Below, in pieces: positions 33,773 to 42,932 of a stretch of 54,372 nucleotides of DNA. Within the stretch, counting starts at the first letter, position 1; each line of letters starts with the position of its first letter. The notes below the pieces were generated by a model. That model made no database searches, was not told the DNA's origin, and was given only the letters and a program-made list of their open reading frames with translations. Source of the DNA: Nitrospira sp. (GTDB lineage Bacteria; Nitrospirota; Nitrospiria; Nitrospirales; Nitrospiraceae); NCBI GenBank assembly GCA_005116835.1, contig SWDM01000003.1, positions 121,303-175,674 on the forward strand, written 5' to 3'. A program made the translations under genes and the position numbers.

Positions 33773-34687
33773 TTAGGATTTGTCGAGAGGATCAACGGCA
33801 AGATCGGGGTTCTTTAACGATGTAGTGATGGCCTGCGAGGTACGGTGTATCTGCGTTTGAATATCCTCACGTACATGGTCTCGGAAACCTAGAAGATCTG
33901 ACAGTCTCCCCACTCGCTCAGGATAATAGCCCTTAGATGTAAGCCATCCGCTGGCATTCTTCAGGCCGCGCGATAATAGAGGCCCTCCAGTGAGGGCCAC
34001 TGCATCAACAAGGCAATACCAGACAGCAACCCCACTTGGAGGGTTTCCCTGGGTCAAACCAAACACAGGATCGACTGATGCCCACTTCCAAGCCCCAGCT
34101 GCTGTGCCGAGTATCTCCAACCAAGTTGTAATAAAGAACGCCGCGAGATACACCAACGGCGAGCGACCTCTAAACAGGCAGATCAAAAACGCGGTGAAGA
34201 GCACCGCCCCTCCTACATCACCCTGTTCTGGAATCCCGCTGATCCCCCAAATCGACCATGCCCCGCACACCACAATCACTGTTGTGGTAATAACTCTTGC
34301 ATATTTTATAAATAGCCCCGATCGAGCCAACGCAATGGAAGTTAAATACACCATTCCGTGACCGAGAGGCACATAGGCCGGCACATTGTCGAAGCGATAG
34401 GTGTAGCCACCCATACAGACAGACGCCACATATTCACCAATTGTTGTAAACGCGACTGCCACTGCAACCTGCAATCGTACATCTCTCGTCTCACCCCGCA
34501 AGAACCCAATCAAACATATGAACGCGATACACCCGAGGGCATATTGTTTCCACACACTCCCGTTTACTTCAAACACCATACAGATTGCGACAGAGGCAAA
34601 CGTGACTGCCGCGATGATGTAATCCCGTTTCCTATGCGTATAGGCGGCTTCGATCTCCGGGAAATGGCGTAGCAAACTCGACATCAT
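33773..34687 (-). CDS. Polytopic membrane protein of unknown function
   Basis: A 304-residue protein with about seven hydrophobic segments between residues 22 and 235 and a hydrophilic C-terminal tail. Motifs GHGMVYL, TTWLEILGTAAGAWKW and QGNPPSGVA are notable and recall membrane proteins near carotenoid genes, but I cannot assign the family. The last 65 codons recur as a broken copy at 28160-28346. An IS630 remnant abuts its 3' end. Confidence 0.7.
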   Translation of the reverse strand: MMSSLLRHFPEIEAAYTHRKRDYIIAAVTFASVAICMVFEVNGSVWKQYALGCIAFICLIGFLRGETRDVRLQVAVAVAFTTIGEYVASVCMGGYTYRFDNVPAYVPLGHGMVYLTSIALARSGLFIKYARVITTTVIVVCGAWSIWGISGIPEQGDVGGAVLFTAFLICLFRGRSPLVYLAAFFITTWLEILGTAAGAWKWASVDPVFGLTQGNPPSGVAVWYCLVDAVALTGGPLLSRGLKNASGWLTSKGYYPERVGRLSDLLGFRDHVREDIQTQIHRTSQAITTSLKNPDLAVDPLDKS

Positions 34688-34983
34688 TGAATGTCAGCCC
34701 TTCATGAGCCTGTTACTTACGCTCTATTGTAGAGCACTTGAATACGCGATAGGAAACAAGGGGCCATCATAATGTACGTCTGACGCGACACGAATAGGCT
34801 GCAGATTCTCCTGTGGTCGAAATCTAACCTGTGCCCGACCTCACGTCAACCGACTGTGATCAGTCGGAATCATAGGTTACTCGACTACGGTGGTGTTATG
34901 CGTGCAAGGGTACCGATTCAAGATCAATCATCAGAACGAGCCAAGTGTCTTACAGAACATACCGGGCTGTTTGCAAAAAAAAC
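34688..34983. other. intergenic region between island and hao cluster
   Basis: No gene seen. It separates two leftward units and ends in the terminator of the cyc genes. Confidence 0.45.
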
Positions 34984-35017
34984 GGCGGGAGAACTGCTGT
35001 TGCGGCAGTCTCCCGCC
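34984..35017 (-). terminator. Rho-independent terminator of the hao/cyc operon
   Basis: GGCGGGAGAACTGC and GGCAGTCTCCCGCC form a GC-rich stem with one bulge. On the leftward strand the stem is followed by a run of T (A-tract at about 34975-34982 on the given strand). Confidence 0.8.
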
Positions 35018-35067
35018 AAGGGTGACGAAGTAGGATACCTGTTCGACCAGTACCGTGTTGATCAGTC

Positions 35068-35670
35068 TTACTCTTCCTTCTCTTTCTTGTCCACCTTCAA
35101 CACCGCCTTGCCTTGCGCCAAACTGGCATTGAGATCATGCTCCGGCACTTTCTTATGAACCAGGTTTTGATGGCAATCGATACAGGTTGCCCCCTCTGTT
35201 TGCATCTTCTGGTGAGCTGCCTTCGCCGACGCCCCCGGGGGCTTCGTATTCTTGTGGCAGGCCCGGCACGTCATGCTGTCCCAACCCTTCAGCTTCATGC
35301 GCGCTCTGTAGGCTGCCTCCGGCCGTCGCTCATTGAACTTTTCAATCGTAGAATAGTCGACGGTGAACTCCTCTATCAGGAACGGCACTCCATCTACAAC
35401 GTGGGTCCATACCGCCAGAGGAAAGTTTGCCAAGCCTTGGGGCACATGACAATCCTTACAGCCTGGGTCGGCGCCGAGCGCTCCCCAATGCGAGGACTTT
35501 TTCAGTTCCTCATACGGATAGGTCTCTGAATGGCAACTTACACAGAATTCGGTCCTGGATATTGCAGCCTCGCCGCCGAATACGACGACGATCGATCCGA
35601 CCGTAAGAACTGCGCCGAGAAGCAAGGCGCCACCAGACACACTTAGGTAATTCCTTAGCCCCCCCGCCAT
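35068..35670 (-). CDS. cycB: Membrane tetraheme cytochrome c, NapC/NrfH family (cytochrome cM552)
   Basis: A 200-residue quinone-interacting cytochrome with one N-terminal membrane anchor (about residues 13-33) and four heme motifs: CVSCH (43), CKDCH (71), CRACH (135) and CIDCH (163). In ammonia oxidisers this protein takes electrons from cytochrome c554 and reduces quinone. It overlaps the stop of cycA and ends the hao operon. The C-terminal tail is lysine/glutamate-rich. Confidence 0.92.
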   Translation of the reverse strand: MAGGLRNYLSVSGGALLLGAVLTVGSIVVVFGGEAAISRTEFCVSCHSETYPYEELKKSSHWGALGADPGCKDCHVPQGLANFPLAVWTHVVDGVPFLIEEFTVDYSTIEKFNERRPEAAYRARMKLKGWDSMTCRACHKNTKPPGASAKAAHQKMQTEGATCIDCHQNLVHKKVPEHDLNASLAQGKAVLKVDKKEKEE

Positions 35671-36389
35671 TACTCCTCCTTGCCGATCTCAGCCGGCTTG
35701 GCATCCTTTTGGAACTCTTCATGGAACTTTGGGGTAGGCGGACCTTCAAACGTACCCGCTAGCTTGAAGTGTTCATGCATAGCCTTGTTGTTACGCACCA
35801 TCTTCTCAAAGTCGAACGTATACTTCTTGTCTACAGTGGGGGTGAAAGGCGTGTAGGGTTTCTTAGTCCCTTTCCACCCAGAGCCCTCGTAGTTCAGGTG
35901 GCACGAACTGCACTTCTCAATGAACTCAAACTCTTGTCCGGCTTCCGCGAGAGACTCACGTGGCGTAACCTTTTTCGACTTTTCAAAGGCCTCGCCTGCC
36001 TTACGGTGAATCTTTCGGTAATCTGGACCGGCCCCATGACAAGACTCGCAGCCTACACCGATCAAGAACTTGTCCGGCTCAGAAATTTCATATCCACCCT
36101 CTACACCGAATCCAGTTACGTGGCAGCCGATGCAATCCTTGTCTTTGGAAAAGTCTTTCTTAGGGTCAAGTTTTGCTTTGACCATGGCTGCATTCTTTTC
36201 TTTATTCCTGTCGGCTTTGAGCGAGTCAACCGCTTTGGCATGGGCGGTCTTGAGCCAGGAGTCGGCCTCACTTTTATGGCAATTACTGCATTTCTTTCGA
36301 CCCTCGAATGGCGTCTCAGCAGAAGCGCTTCCGGCCATAGTTGCGAATACGACTACAGCTGCTAGTGCAAATACCATAGGATACTTCAC
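35670..36389 (-). CDS. cycA: Tetraheme cytochrome c554
   Basis: A 239-residue periplasmic cytochrome with a signal peptide (residues 1-24, ending SASA) and four heme motifs: CSNCH (34), CIGCH (86), CESCH (114) and CSSCH (160). It accepts electrons from hydroxylamine dehydrogenase. The start is a GTG at 36389, placed four bases after AAAGGAGG; the ATG at 36404 would lie inside the ribosome site. Upstream is a 121-base gap to haoB, room for a second promoter or a processing site. Confidence 0.93.
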   Translation of the reverse strand: MKYPMVFALAAVVVFATMAGSASAETPFEGRKKCSNCHKSEADSWLKTAHAKAVDSLKADRNKEKNAAMVKAKLDPKKDFSKDKDCIGCHVTGFGVEGGYEISEPDKFLIGVGCESCHGAGPDYRKIHRKAGEAFEKSKKVTPRESLAEAGQEFEFIEKCSSCHLNYEGSGWKGTKKPYTPFTPTVDKKYTFDFEKMVRNNKAMHEHFKLAGTFEGPPTPKFHEEFQKDAKPAEIGKEE

Positions 36390-36510
36390 GGGGCCTCCTT
36401 TCATCAGAAAAACTATGCGTGGTTGTACTTTGAAAATCGATTATGCGTTACTCTATCGAGAATGTGTAAGATTTACAATAACGGTTCATCCACCTCGGCA
36501 ACTCAATGAA

Positions 36511-37560
36511 TCAGGTATTCGATGACTGCGCAGACGGAATCTTATACACCCAATAGCCGCCCTCTTTATGGACCAGTTTGACGGCTTTGAAATCGAGAGG
36601 TACCGAGGTCGTCATGGGCAGCATCTGTGCAAGCAGCGTGTCCTTGCTCTTATCATCGGTCAGGAAGTAGGCGCGCGCGTTCTCCTCCGAGAGTCCGTGC
36701 ACCGTTTGAGAGGTGTAGTTGTTGTCCAATAGCCAACGCTTCACCATCGCGCTTAGTCCATGCACATCACCGCCCTTCAAGGGAAAATCCTTGTAGGCGA
36801 CACCGATGCGATCAGGGCTCATCAGCCCGAGTTTATAGAGGTCCGAGACGTGAACCACGACGTAGGCTTCGCGCCCGCCAGTCAGTTCACGCAGTATCGC
36901 TGCACCCTCTGTTGGTTCTGACGACAACGCAACAGCAAAGCGTTGGAATTTTCCCTTCTCTTCTGCGCTTGCCGTAGAGCCCCAGAACTCGCGTTCATAT
37001 TTGTCGATCGCCTCGATTCGTGGCCGCCAGAGCGACGGTGCAACAAGCGGTCCACTGAGATGGGAGGTGAACACCGTCTCTAACCCCGTCAATAGCTGAA
37101 TCTGACGTGAAGTGTCCCACCAGGCGAGTATGACAGCGTCTTTCGGCACATGCTTCGCAATCGCTGGTGCCAACAGGGTCAGCTCGGAGAGCTTATTGTT
37201 GACGAAAACCACTGGTTCGCCGGTGTAATTTTCCCAGGCGAGCATAACGGGCTTTGTATTTCCGCGTCGGGCAAGATAGCCTACAGCTACCGGTTCGTCC
37301 ACACCGTCTACGATAATCTCTTGCTTGCTGATGCCAAGGTCAGGCCACGCGTCTAGTCCGAGCTTGCTGAACTTATCAATACCGCCCTCTTCCACCAAGC
37401 GGTAATGATACGGCGCTGGACCTGGACTGAACCATAAAAACGCAAACCAACCGAGCATAAGTAGTCCTCCCGCCACTAGGACTATTCCTAGCGACGGGAG
37501 GACTTTACTACTTGGTCGCGTCAGCGCTGCTTCCATCGTTTGCGCTGCGCCCGTTGTCAC
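36511..37560 (-). CDS. haoB: HaoB, membrane-anchored protein of the hydroxylamine dehydrogenase cluster
   Basis: A 349-residue protein with one N-terminal membrane segment (about residues 22-45) and a long periplasmic domain without heme motifs. Its position directly after haoA, with an ATGA overlap, and before cycA identifies it as HaoB, a conserved companion of haoA whose role is not settled (assembly or anchoring is suspected). The periplasmic part begins [13 protein letters not shown]. Confidence 0.85.
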   Translation of the reverse strand: MTTGAAQTMEAALTRPSSKVLPSLGIVLVAGGLLMLGWFAFLWFSPGPAPYHYRLVEEGGIDKFSKLGLDAWPDLGISKQEIIVDGVDEPVAVGYLARRGNTKPVMLAWENYTGEPVVFVNNKLSELTLLAPAIAKHVPKDAVILAWWDTSRQIQLLTGLETVFTSHLSGPLVAPSLWRPRIEAIDKYEREFWGSTASAEEKGKFQRFAVALSSEPTEGAAILRELTGGREAYVVVHVSDLYKLGLMSPDRIGVAYKDFPLKGGDVHGLSAMVKRWLLDNNYTSQTVHGLSEENARAYFLTDDKSKDTLLAQMLPMTTSVPLDFKAVKLVHKEGGYWVYKIPSAQSSNT

Positions 37561-39266
37561 CGCTGGTTCTTCTTACGTCTGCTCCATCCGGCGAGCGCGA
37601 GGGTGCCGGTCAGCAACAATCCGCCGCCCACGCTGCCGAGCGTAATCTTCCCGTCCGTGCTATCGAAATCCAGCAGGCCACTGGTCTTGCTCTGCTCGAG
37701 CTTGGCCACCCGCTCCATCAGCATCAACCTATCCTTAAGCTTGGTGTCCTCGTCCATGATTTCGACATAAGCTCGGTTCATCGCTGCCCAGCCGACAGTA
37801 TAGGTGTAGCCTGGGTATTGATGCGCGAGACTGACGTGCAGTTGCACAAGATGGTCCTCAGCCATTTCGAAGAGCTTGAGCTCGATCGCTGTAGGGCTGT
37901 TGCCCTTCGACCAGTAAATCTGCCAAAACTGTTCGAATTGAGCCTTAGCCGGCGCTGGAGGGGCCGGCCGGTTGTTCTTCTGACCGGTCAGGAGTCTCGC
38001 ATCATACTGCTTACGGACGACGTTGTGCGCCTCATCGTATTTATCGAGTCCTGAAGAGGTGCCGTTGTCCATAAACTCCAAGTATGCGCGCGCGAAACGT
38101 TCAGAGTGGCACGTTGTGCAGGTCTTGACCCACGCATCCAGACGCTTCTGGCCCCATTCACCAAATACAGGTTCTCTAATGCCAGGCACGAAGGGATAGT
38201 TCGCCCAGCGGACCTTACGCACCGTGTTGTGGCTGAATTTGCCCTGGTACTCCATATGACAGCTCTGGCAGGTAGGGAAGCGCTGCCCGCCCTTGACCAC
38301 TGCATCCTTGAGCTGGATATCCCAGTTCCATTGATTTTTAGAGGCCTGGTATCCCAACCCATGCTGTGACCCGTTGTAGGCTTCCCAGTTGTTGTGATCG
38401 GCGCCGCTGTGGCAGGTACCGCAGGCTTCAGGCTTGCGGGCGTTAGCTACAGAGAATTCATGCCTGGTATGGCAGTTGTCGCACTTGTTCTGGTTGGTGT
38501 GGCACATTGTGCAGCCGTCAGCGATCTCGCGCTGCGACATTCCGGCGTAGATATCCGTCTCAACGTTGGCCCTGTAATCAAGCGCGTGCGACGGCCGGCC
38601 CCTCGGCCACTGGTTCTTCGGCCATAAGATCGTGTCGCGCTCGGACTGCTGCTCAGCGTATTCTTGTAGATGGCAGTTGCCACAGACGTCAGCAGTTGGC
38701 ATCTTGATGTCTTTGCGATGGTCAGCCTTATTCTTGGTATTGATGTCCACATGGCAATCGATGCAGCCGACTTCCTTCAGCGATTCGGTGGCGCCGAGCT
38801 TGCCCAGGGAACGGAGGTTCTTCTCGACGTCATCCAGCTTCGCTTTCTTATAATAGGTGTCATCCTTGGGGGTGAGCTTGCGAATCTTGTCAAGATTGGA
38901 GTGGACACTCTTTTTCCAAAGTGCCACCCACCCAGGCGACTCATCGGTGTGGCATTTCACGCACTGCTCGCGTGTCGCGATATCTTTGACCGATGTTGGT
39001 GGCGTGTAGAACGACATTGGATCGAAATACTTGCTCATTGGGATCGGCTCCCAATACTGGCCGTACTGCCCTTTCCCTGCGCCTCTGCCTGGATCCATGT
39101 AGCGCTTCGTCAACGCCTCATGCAAGTCCTTGGGGCTGGCGGACCGATCAAGGTTCAACGCCTGGTAGGTTTCAGTGGGGACGCTGGGAAAGTCTGCTTG
39201 AGCTGTTGCCGCAAGCAACACCCCGCAAACTACCAGGCCGCATCTCACCCAGAATTTTTTGGTCAT
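37557..39266 (-). CDS. haoA: Hydroxylamine dehydrogenase (octaheme HAO)
   Basis: A 569-residue precursor that oxidises hydroxylamine (to NO or nitrite) in the periplasm. The signal peptide ends TAQA (24). Eight heme motifs are at Cys102, 168, 195, 252, 262, 282, 333 and 383; the fourth (CTMCH) falls where the P460 heme lies in Nitrosomonas. Tyrosines at 484, 487 and 489 ([12 protein letters not shown]) lie where the cross-linking tyrosine is expected. A C-terminal membrane segment (about 545-561) anchors it. ATG 39266 follows GGGAGG; the longer start at 39281 is less likely. Confidence 0.97.
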   Translation of the reverse strand: MTKKFWVRCGLVVCGVLLAATAQADFPSVPTETYQALNLDRSASPKDLHEALTKRYMDPGRGAGKGQYGQYWEPIPMSKYFDPMSFYTPPTSVKDIATREQCVKCHTDESPGWVALWKKSVHSNLDKIRKLTPKDDTYYKKAKLDDVEKNLRSLGKLGATESLKEVGCIDCHVDINTKNKADHRKDIKMPTADVCGNCHLQEYAEQQSERDTILWPKNQWPRGRPSHALDYRANVETDIYAGMSQREIADGCTMCHTNQNKCDNCHTRHEFSVANARKPEACGTCHSGADHNNWEAYNGSQHGLGYQASKNQWNWDIQLKDAVVKGGQRFPTCQSCHMEYQGKFSHNTVRKVRWANYPFVPGIREPVFGEWGQKRLDAWVKTCTTCHSERFARAYLEFMDNGTSSGLDKYDEAHNVVRKQYDARLLTGQKNNRPAPPAPAKAQFEQFWQIYWSKGNSPTAIELKLFEMAEDHLVQLHVSLAHQYPGYTYTVGWAAMNRAYVEIMDEDTKLKDRLMLMERVAKLEQSKTSGLLDFDSTDGKITLGSVGGGLLLTGTLALAGWSRRKKNQR

Positions 39267-39397
39267 ACTAAAGCCTCCCACAAATTGATAATCGCCCTAT
39301 TTATAAGTCAAACCACTCTAATGATCGTACGTGCGTATGTGCCGGTATTCATATCTGCTATCGTTTACATTAGCGGTCATAATTAGTGTGCCGCGCT

Positions 39398-39426
39398 TTT
39401 ATATCGCAGCATATATTCGATGTCAA
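39398..39426 (-). promoter_or_regulatory. strong sigma-70-type promoter of haoA
   Basis: On the leftward strand TTGACA (39426-39421) and TATAAA (39403-39398) are separated by exactly 17 bases, 132 bases before the haoA start. This leaves a long 5' leader. Confidence 0.65.
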
Positions 39427-39563
39427 TATATTAAGTGGGTTTGGTGTAAAAAAGTCTCATGATTCTGAATTTGGCAAGTCCAGCGCAATCAGTATTCCTG
39501 TATGGTCAGAGGCAAGCCATCACGCGTTATCGTAATGAGAGAGAGCTCTCTTGGTTCTTGAGA

Positions 39564-40019
39564 CTACGGTCTTTCACGATCGATGACGACGGTGACCCCA
39601 TCTACACCAGGCTTCACTGGTTGACTTATCCCCTCCAAGTCTCCACTTTGCGGCATAGCCTGGCCGGACTTCGACAGACGAGCCACAATCACCACCATTG
39701 CGACGTCGGAAAGTGTTCTGGACGGCATCATGCTGTTCGAGTCATCGAGCCGGAACGTAAAGGGCAAGTCTTTCTTCGTCGCCCGCATGATCGCCACCGG
39801 CATCGGTGGGCCATTCGTCTCACGGGCAAACACAAATAACGTGTCTGTTGCGGACCCCTTGCCTGCAAGGCTCGGCGCAATACTGACCTTGCCGCTGATC
39901 GCAAGCGACTGTCCAGACGACTTCGCCGGCGCTGCCGGATCCGCATATCCAGTTCCCATTGAAATAAGCAGCACGCCGCAGACCAGCAGACTACACCTCA
40001 GCCAAAATTTATTGACCAT
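39564..40019 (-). CDS. Secreted stand-alone Ig_CycH-like domain protein
   Basis: A 151-residue protein made of a signal peptide (MVNKFWLRCSLLVCGVLL, about 27 residues to GYAD) and one domain that closely matches the C-terminal domain of CcmI (motifs TDTLFVFARE, PMPVAI, KDLPFTFRLDD, SKSGQAMPQSGDLEG). The signal peptide resembles that of HaoA ([18 protein letters not shown]). CcmI's C-terminal domain binds apocytochromes during heme attachment, so a role as soluble chaperone, perhaps for HaoA, is inferred. ATG 40019 has GGGGAG seven bases upstream. Confidence 0.82.
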   Translation of the reverse strand: MVNKFWLRCSLLVCGVLLISMGTGYADPAAPAKSSGQSLAISGKVSIAPSLAGKGSATDTLFVFARETNGPPMPVAIMRATKKDLPFTFRLDDSNSMMPSRTLSDVAMVVIVARLSKSGQAMPQSGDLEGISQPVKPGVDGVTVVIDRERP

Positions 40020-40093
40020 GTTCATACTCCCCGTTTGTGAAAACACATCCCTACGCTCTTGAGTTAACTTATCGCTTAGCGAACAGCGCGAAT

Positions 40094-40122
40094 ATATCTC
40101 AACTTACATCTGAAAATGTCAA
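40094..40122 (-). promoter_or_regulatory. possible promoter of the stand-alone Ig_CycH gene
   Basis: Leftward TTGACA (40122-40117) is followed after 17 bases by AGATAT; the overlapping GATATA with an 18-base spacer is an alternative. The -10 box is weak, so this is tentative. Confidence 0.35.
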
Positions 40123-40273
40123 GACAATAGGGCGCACATCTTGCCACTGCTTACATTAAGTGAGTTCGATGCGATTTCTCGACAAGCCATCGCTAGATGC
40201 GGGCTAAAGCCTCTCTGAAGGGTCGACGATTATTGTGTGGCTTTAAATGATGGTCCTGTTGGACTTCCAGGCA

Positions 40274-41950
40274 CTACGGACGTTCACGATCGATGACAAT
40301 GGAGATTCCATCCACTCCAGATTGTATCGGCTGACTCGTCCCCTCTAGATCTCCACTCTGGGGCATGGCCTGGCCAGACTTCGAGAGACGGGCGACAATC
40401 ACCACAGGCCCTGCACTGGAAAGTTTTCTGGAGGGCATCGGGCTAGTCGAGTCATCGAGCTGAAACGTAAAGGGCAAATCTTTTCTCGTCGCCCGCACGA
40501 TCGCCACCGGCATCGGTGGCCCGCTCATCTCGCGGGCAAAGACAAACAATGTATCGGTCGCGGATGCTTTGCCGGCTAAGCTCGGCGCCACAGTCACCGT
40601 ACCTCTGATCGCACGTGGTTGTCCCGTCTGGCTGGCTAGCGGAGCCGGCGCTGCCGATTCTTTATTCATTCTCTCATGATCGATGACGACGGTGATCCCC
40701 TCCCCCCCAGACTGTATCGGCTGACTCGTCCCCTCCAGATCTCCACTTTGCGGCATTGCCTGACCGGACTTCGAGAGACGAGCCACAATCACGACTGGCC
40801 CGGCACTGGAGAGTTTCCTGGACGGCATCGGGCTGGTTGAGTCATCGAGCTGAAACGTAAAGGGCAAATCTTTCCTCGTCGCCCGCACGATCGACACCGG
40901 CATGGGTGGGCCGCTCGTCTCGCGGGCAAACACAAATAATGTGTCCGTGGGAGAGGCTTTACCCGCCAAGTCCGGCGCCATTGTCACCGTGCCCCGGATC
41001 GTACGCGGCTGCCCGGCTTGCCCAGTTGGCTTGACAGGAGCCTGCGCTTCTGCAAATGCCGGCATCGCCTTTTGACCGCCGCCAAGCTGACTCTGAGCTT
41101 CGGCAATGGCCGCCATCAGCTGCTGCGTCATCTCCGGATCTACGTCCGCAGGAAGGTTTGCACGAGCTTGCTCCCAGTCCTTCGCTGCACGAGCAAAGTT
41201 TTTTCGGTTGAACGCCACGGTCCCAGACAGCATCAGCGCTTTCACATTACGCGGATCGAGCTTCAATGCCTGCTGAATCAAGACTTCGGGTTTCCCCTCC
41301 AACTTGCGACCATTCACAACCCCCAAGGTATCCGCATAGTCCGCGAGTAACTGGGCGTCATCAGGAATCAGTGTCACAGCTCTCTCGTAAATCGAAGCGG
41401 CCTCGGCGTAGCGCCCCAGCCCCACGTATGAGCGCGCGAGCAACCCCCATCCCACACCATCATTCGGATTCTGCTCCATTTTCTGCTTGAGCCGCTCAAC
41501 CAATCCTTCCAGCGCGTCAGCGGACGAATGCGCATCTTCTGGCCCCCCTTGCGCAGACAGCGAGCCAGCGGGTGGCTGCGTCATGGCGAGCGGATTCCCA
41601 AGCTGCCAGTAGAGCGCCACACTGAAGGCCGGCACAATAATGGCCAGGGCGAACGCTACCGGGCGACTATGAACCTGCCGCGGGGTCTTTGTAGGCGTCG
41701 TCTCAGTCGTGCCCGTTTCTTCCAGGAGACGGCGTTCGAGCTCACGCCGTGCCTGCTGATACAATTCGTCCGTGAGCACACCGTTTGCCCGATCCTGCTC
41801 GAGTTCTGCAAATTGCTGTCGGAAAATAGATAAGGTCTTCTCCTGCTCTCCCGTTACAACCTTGCTGGTACGCCTGACCAACGGCCACAACAAAAGACCA
41901 AGAATGAGAAGAGTCATACCCGAGGCGATACACCAGAATAGGATGGTCAC
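40274..41950 (-). CDS. ccmI: Cytochrome c maturation protein CcmI with two tandem C-terminal Ig_CycH-like domains
   Basis: A 558-residue membrane protein of the heme lyase complex. Two membrane segments (about residues 3-22 and 98-118) bracket a cytoplasmic loop, TPR-type repeats lie at about 160-290, and two copies of an Ig_CycH-like domain follow at about 315-425 and 445-558. The usual protein has one such domain. The two copies are nearly identical in DNA, which points to a recent tandem duplication. It is the last gene of the ccm operon, overlapping ccmH by four bases. Confidence 0.92.
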   Translation of the reverse strand: MTILFWCIASGMTLLILGLLLWPLVRRTSKVVTGEQEKTLSIFRQQFAELEQDRANGVLTDELYQQARRELERRLLEETGTTETTPTKTPRQVHSRPVAFALAIIVPAFSVALYWQLGNPLAMTQPPAGSLSAQGGPEDAHSSADALEGLVERLKQKMEQNPNDGVGWGLLARSYVGLGRYAEAASIYERAVTLIPDDAQLLADYADTLGVVNGRKLEGKPEVLIQQALKLDPRNVKALMLSGTVAFNRKNFARAAKDWEQARANLPADVDPEMTQQLMAAIAEAQSQLGGGQKAMPAFAEAQAPVKPTGQAGQPRTIRGTVTMAPDLAGKASPTDTLFVFARETSGPPMPVSIVRATRKDLPFTFQLDDSTSPMPSRKLSSAGPVVIVARLSKSGQAMPQSGDLEGTSQPIQSGGEGITVVIDHERMNKESAAPAPLASQTGQPRAIRGTVTVAPSLAGKASATDTLFVFAREMSGPPMPVAIVRATRKDLPFTFQLDDSTSPMPSRKLSSAGPVVIVARLSKSGQAMPQSGDLEGTSQPIQSGVDGISIVIDRERP

Positions 41951-42408
41951 GGACGACGAGCTCCTTCGGAAAGTAGTTGCGTCACACGATTGTGCTCGGC
42001 TTCCGATAACGTCACATCAGTCATTTTCTTCTGTCTCCGACGCAGCGCAAATACGAGTCCTATGGCGCCGACTCCTAACAAGAGGAACGGCCCAACCCAG
42101 AGCAATGTTGTCGTGAGTTTCCAGGGCGGCCGGTATAACACAAAGTCCCCATACCGCGAGACGAGAAAGTCGATGATCTCCTTGTCGGTCAAATCTTTGG
42201 CGATCATTTCCCGCACTTCGCGGCGCAAGTCTTCCGCCAACGGCGCGTTCGAATCGGCCAACGTCTGATTCTGACAGACCAGGCAACGCAGCTCGACCGC
42301 AAGCGCTTTCAATCGCGCCTCCGCCTGAGGATTCGCCGCAAGCGGCGAGGCCTCGTACGCCGTCGCAAAACTGGGAATGAGCAGTAGGAGTACCCAGAGC
42401 CACCTCAT
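41947..42408 (-). CDS. ccmH: Cytochrome c maturation thiol reductase CcmH (CcmH/CcmL)
   Basis: A 153-residue membrane-anchored periplasmic protein. A signal-like segment (1-17) precedes LRCLVCQNQ, whose two cysteines (42 and 45) keep apocytochrome thiols reduced. A C-terminal membrane segment is at about 103-125. It overlaps ccmG and ccmI by four bases on each side. Confidence 0.95.
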   Translation of the reverse strand: MRWLWVLLLLIPSFATAYEASPLAANPQAEARLKALAVELRCLVCQNQTLADSNAPLAEDLRREVREMIAKDLTDKEIIDFLVSRYGDFVLYRPPWKLTTTLLWVGPFLLLGVGAIGLVFALRRRQKKMTDVTLSEAEHNRVTQLLSEGARRP

Positions 42409-42932
42409 TGGTTTTGCAACTCCCTAACCAGAGGCATGATCTTTTTATCCAAGATGTCCTCGCGTAGCGGGCCAATCTGCTTGTAGCGGATGACCCCGGC
42501 CTTATCGATCACGTAGGTTTCCGGCACACCGTAGACCCCGTAATTAATACCGATACGCCCCGGCTCATCTACTGCGACGATCTGATAGGGATTGCCCCAC
42601 TCCTTCAACCATGCCAAGGCCTCGCTCCGTTGATCCTTATAGTCCATACCGTAGATGGGCACCTCACCGGATTGCGCGAGGTGGATGAGTACCGGGTGCT
42701 CGTCCTTGCAGCCCCCGCACCATGAGGCCCAGAAGTTGAGTAGCCAGACCTTGCCCTTCAGGTCGTTCGATGAAATCACTTTTCCTGGGTCATGGAGCTG
42801 CGGCAGCGAAAACTCAGGCGCCGCCTTCCCAACTAATGGAGACGGCAATTCACGCGGGTTGAGCGTCAGCCCGACCGCAAGAAATCCGACCACGACAATG
42901 AAGAGCCCGAACGGGATGAGAAATCGGTTCAT
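42405..42932 (-). CDS. ccmG: Thioredoxin-like CcmG/DsbE
   Basis: A 175-residue membrane-anchored thioredoxin fold protein that reduces apocytochrome disulfides. The anchor is at residues 5-24, the active site is WCGGC (cysteines 72 and 75), and the acidic GMDYKDQRSEALAWL segment and cis-proline region GVPETYVID are typical. It overlaps ccmF by four bases. Confidence 0.94.
   Translation of the reverse strand: MNRFLIPFGLFIVVVGFLAVGLTLNPRELPSPLVGKAAPEFSLPQLHDPGKVISSNDLKGKVWLLNFWASWCGGCKDEHPVLIHLAQSGEVPIYGMDYKDQRSEALAWLKEWGNPYQIVAVDEPGRIGINYGVYGVPETYVIDKAGVIRYKQIGPLREDILDKKIMPLVRELQNQ

Noticed and set aside
37512-38054. 180-codon plus-strand open frame over the 3' end of haoA
   Set aside because: It lies opposite haoA and haoB coding sequence and shows no signal peptide or motif.
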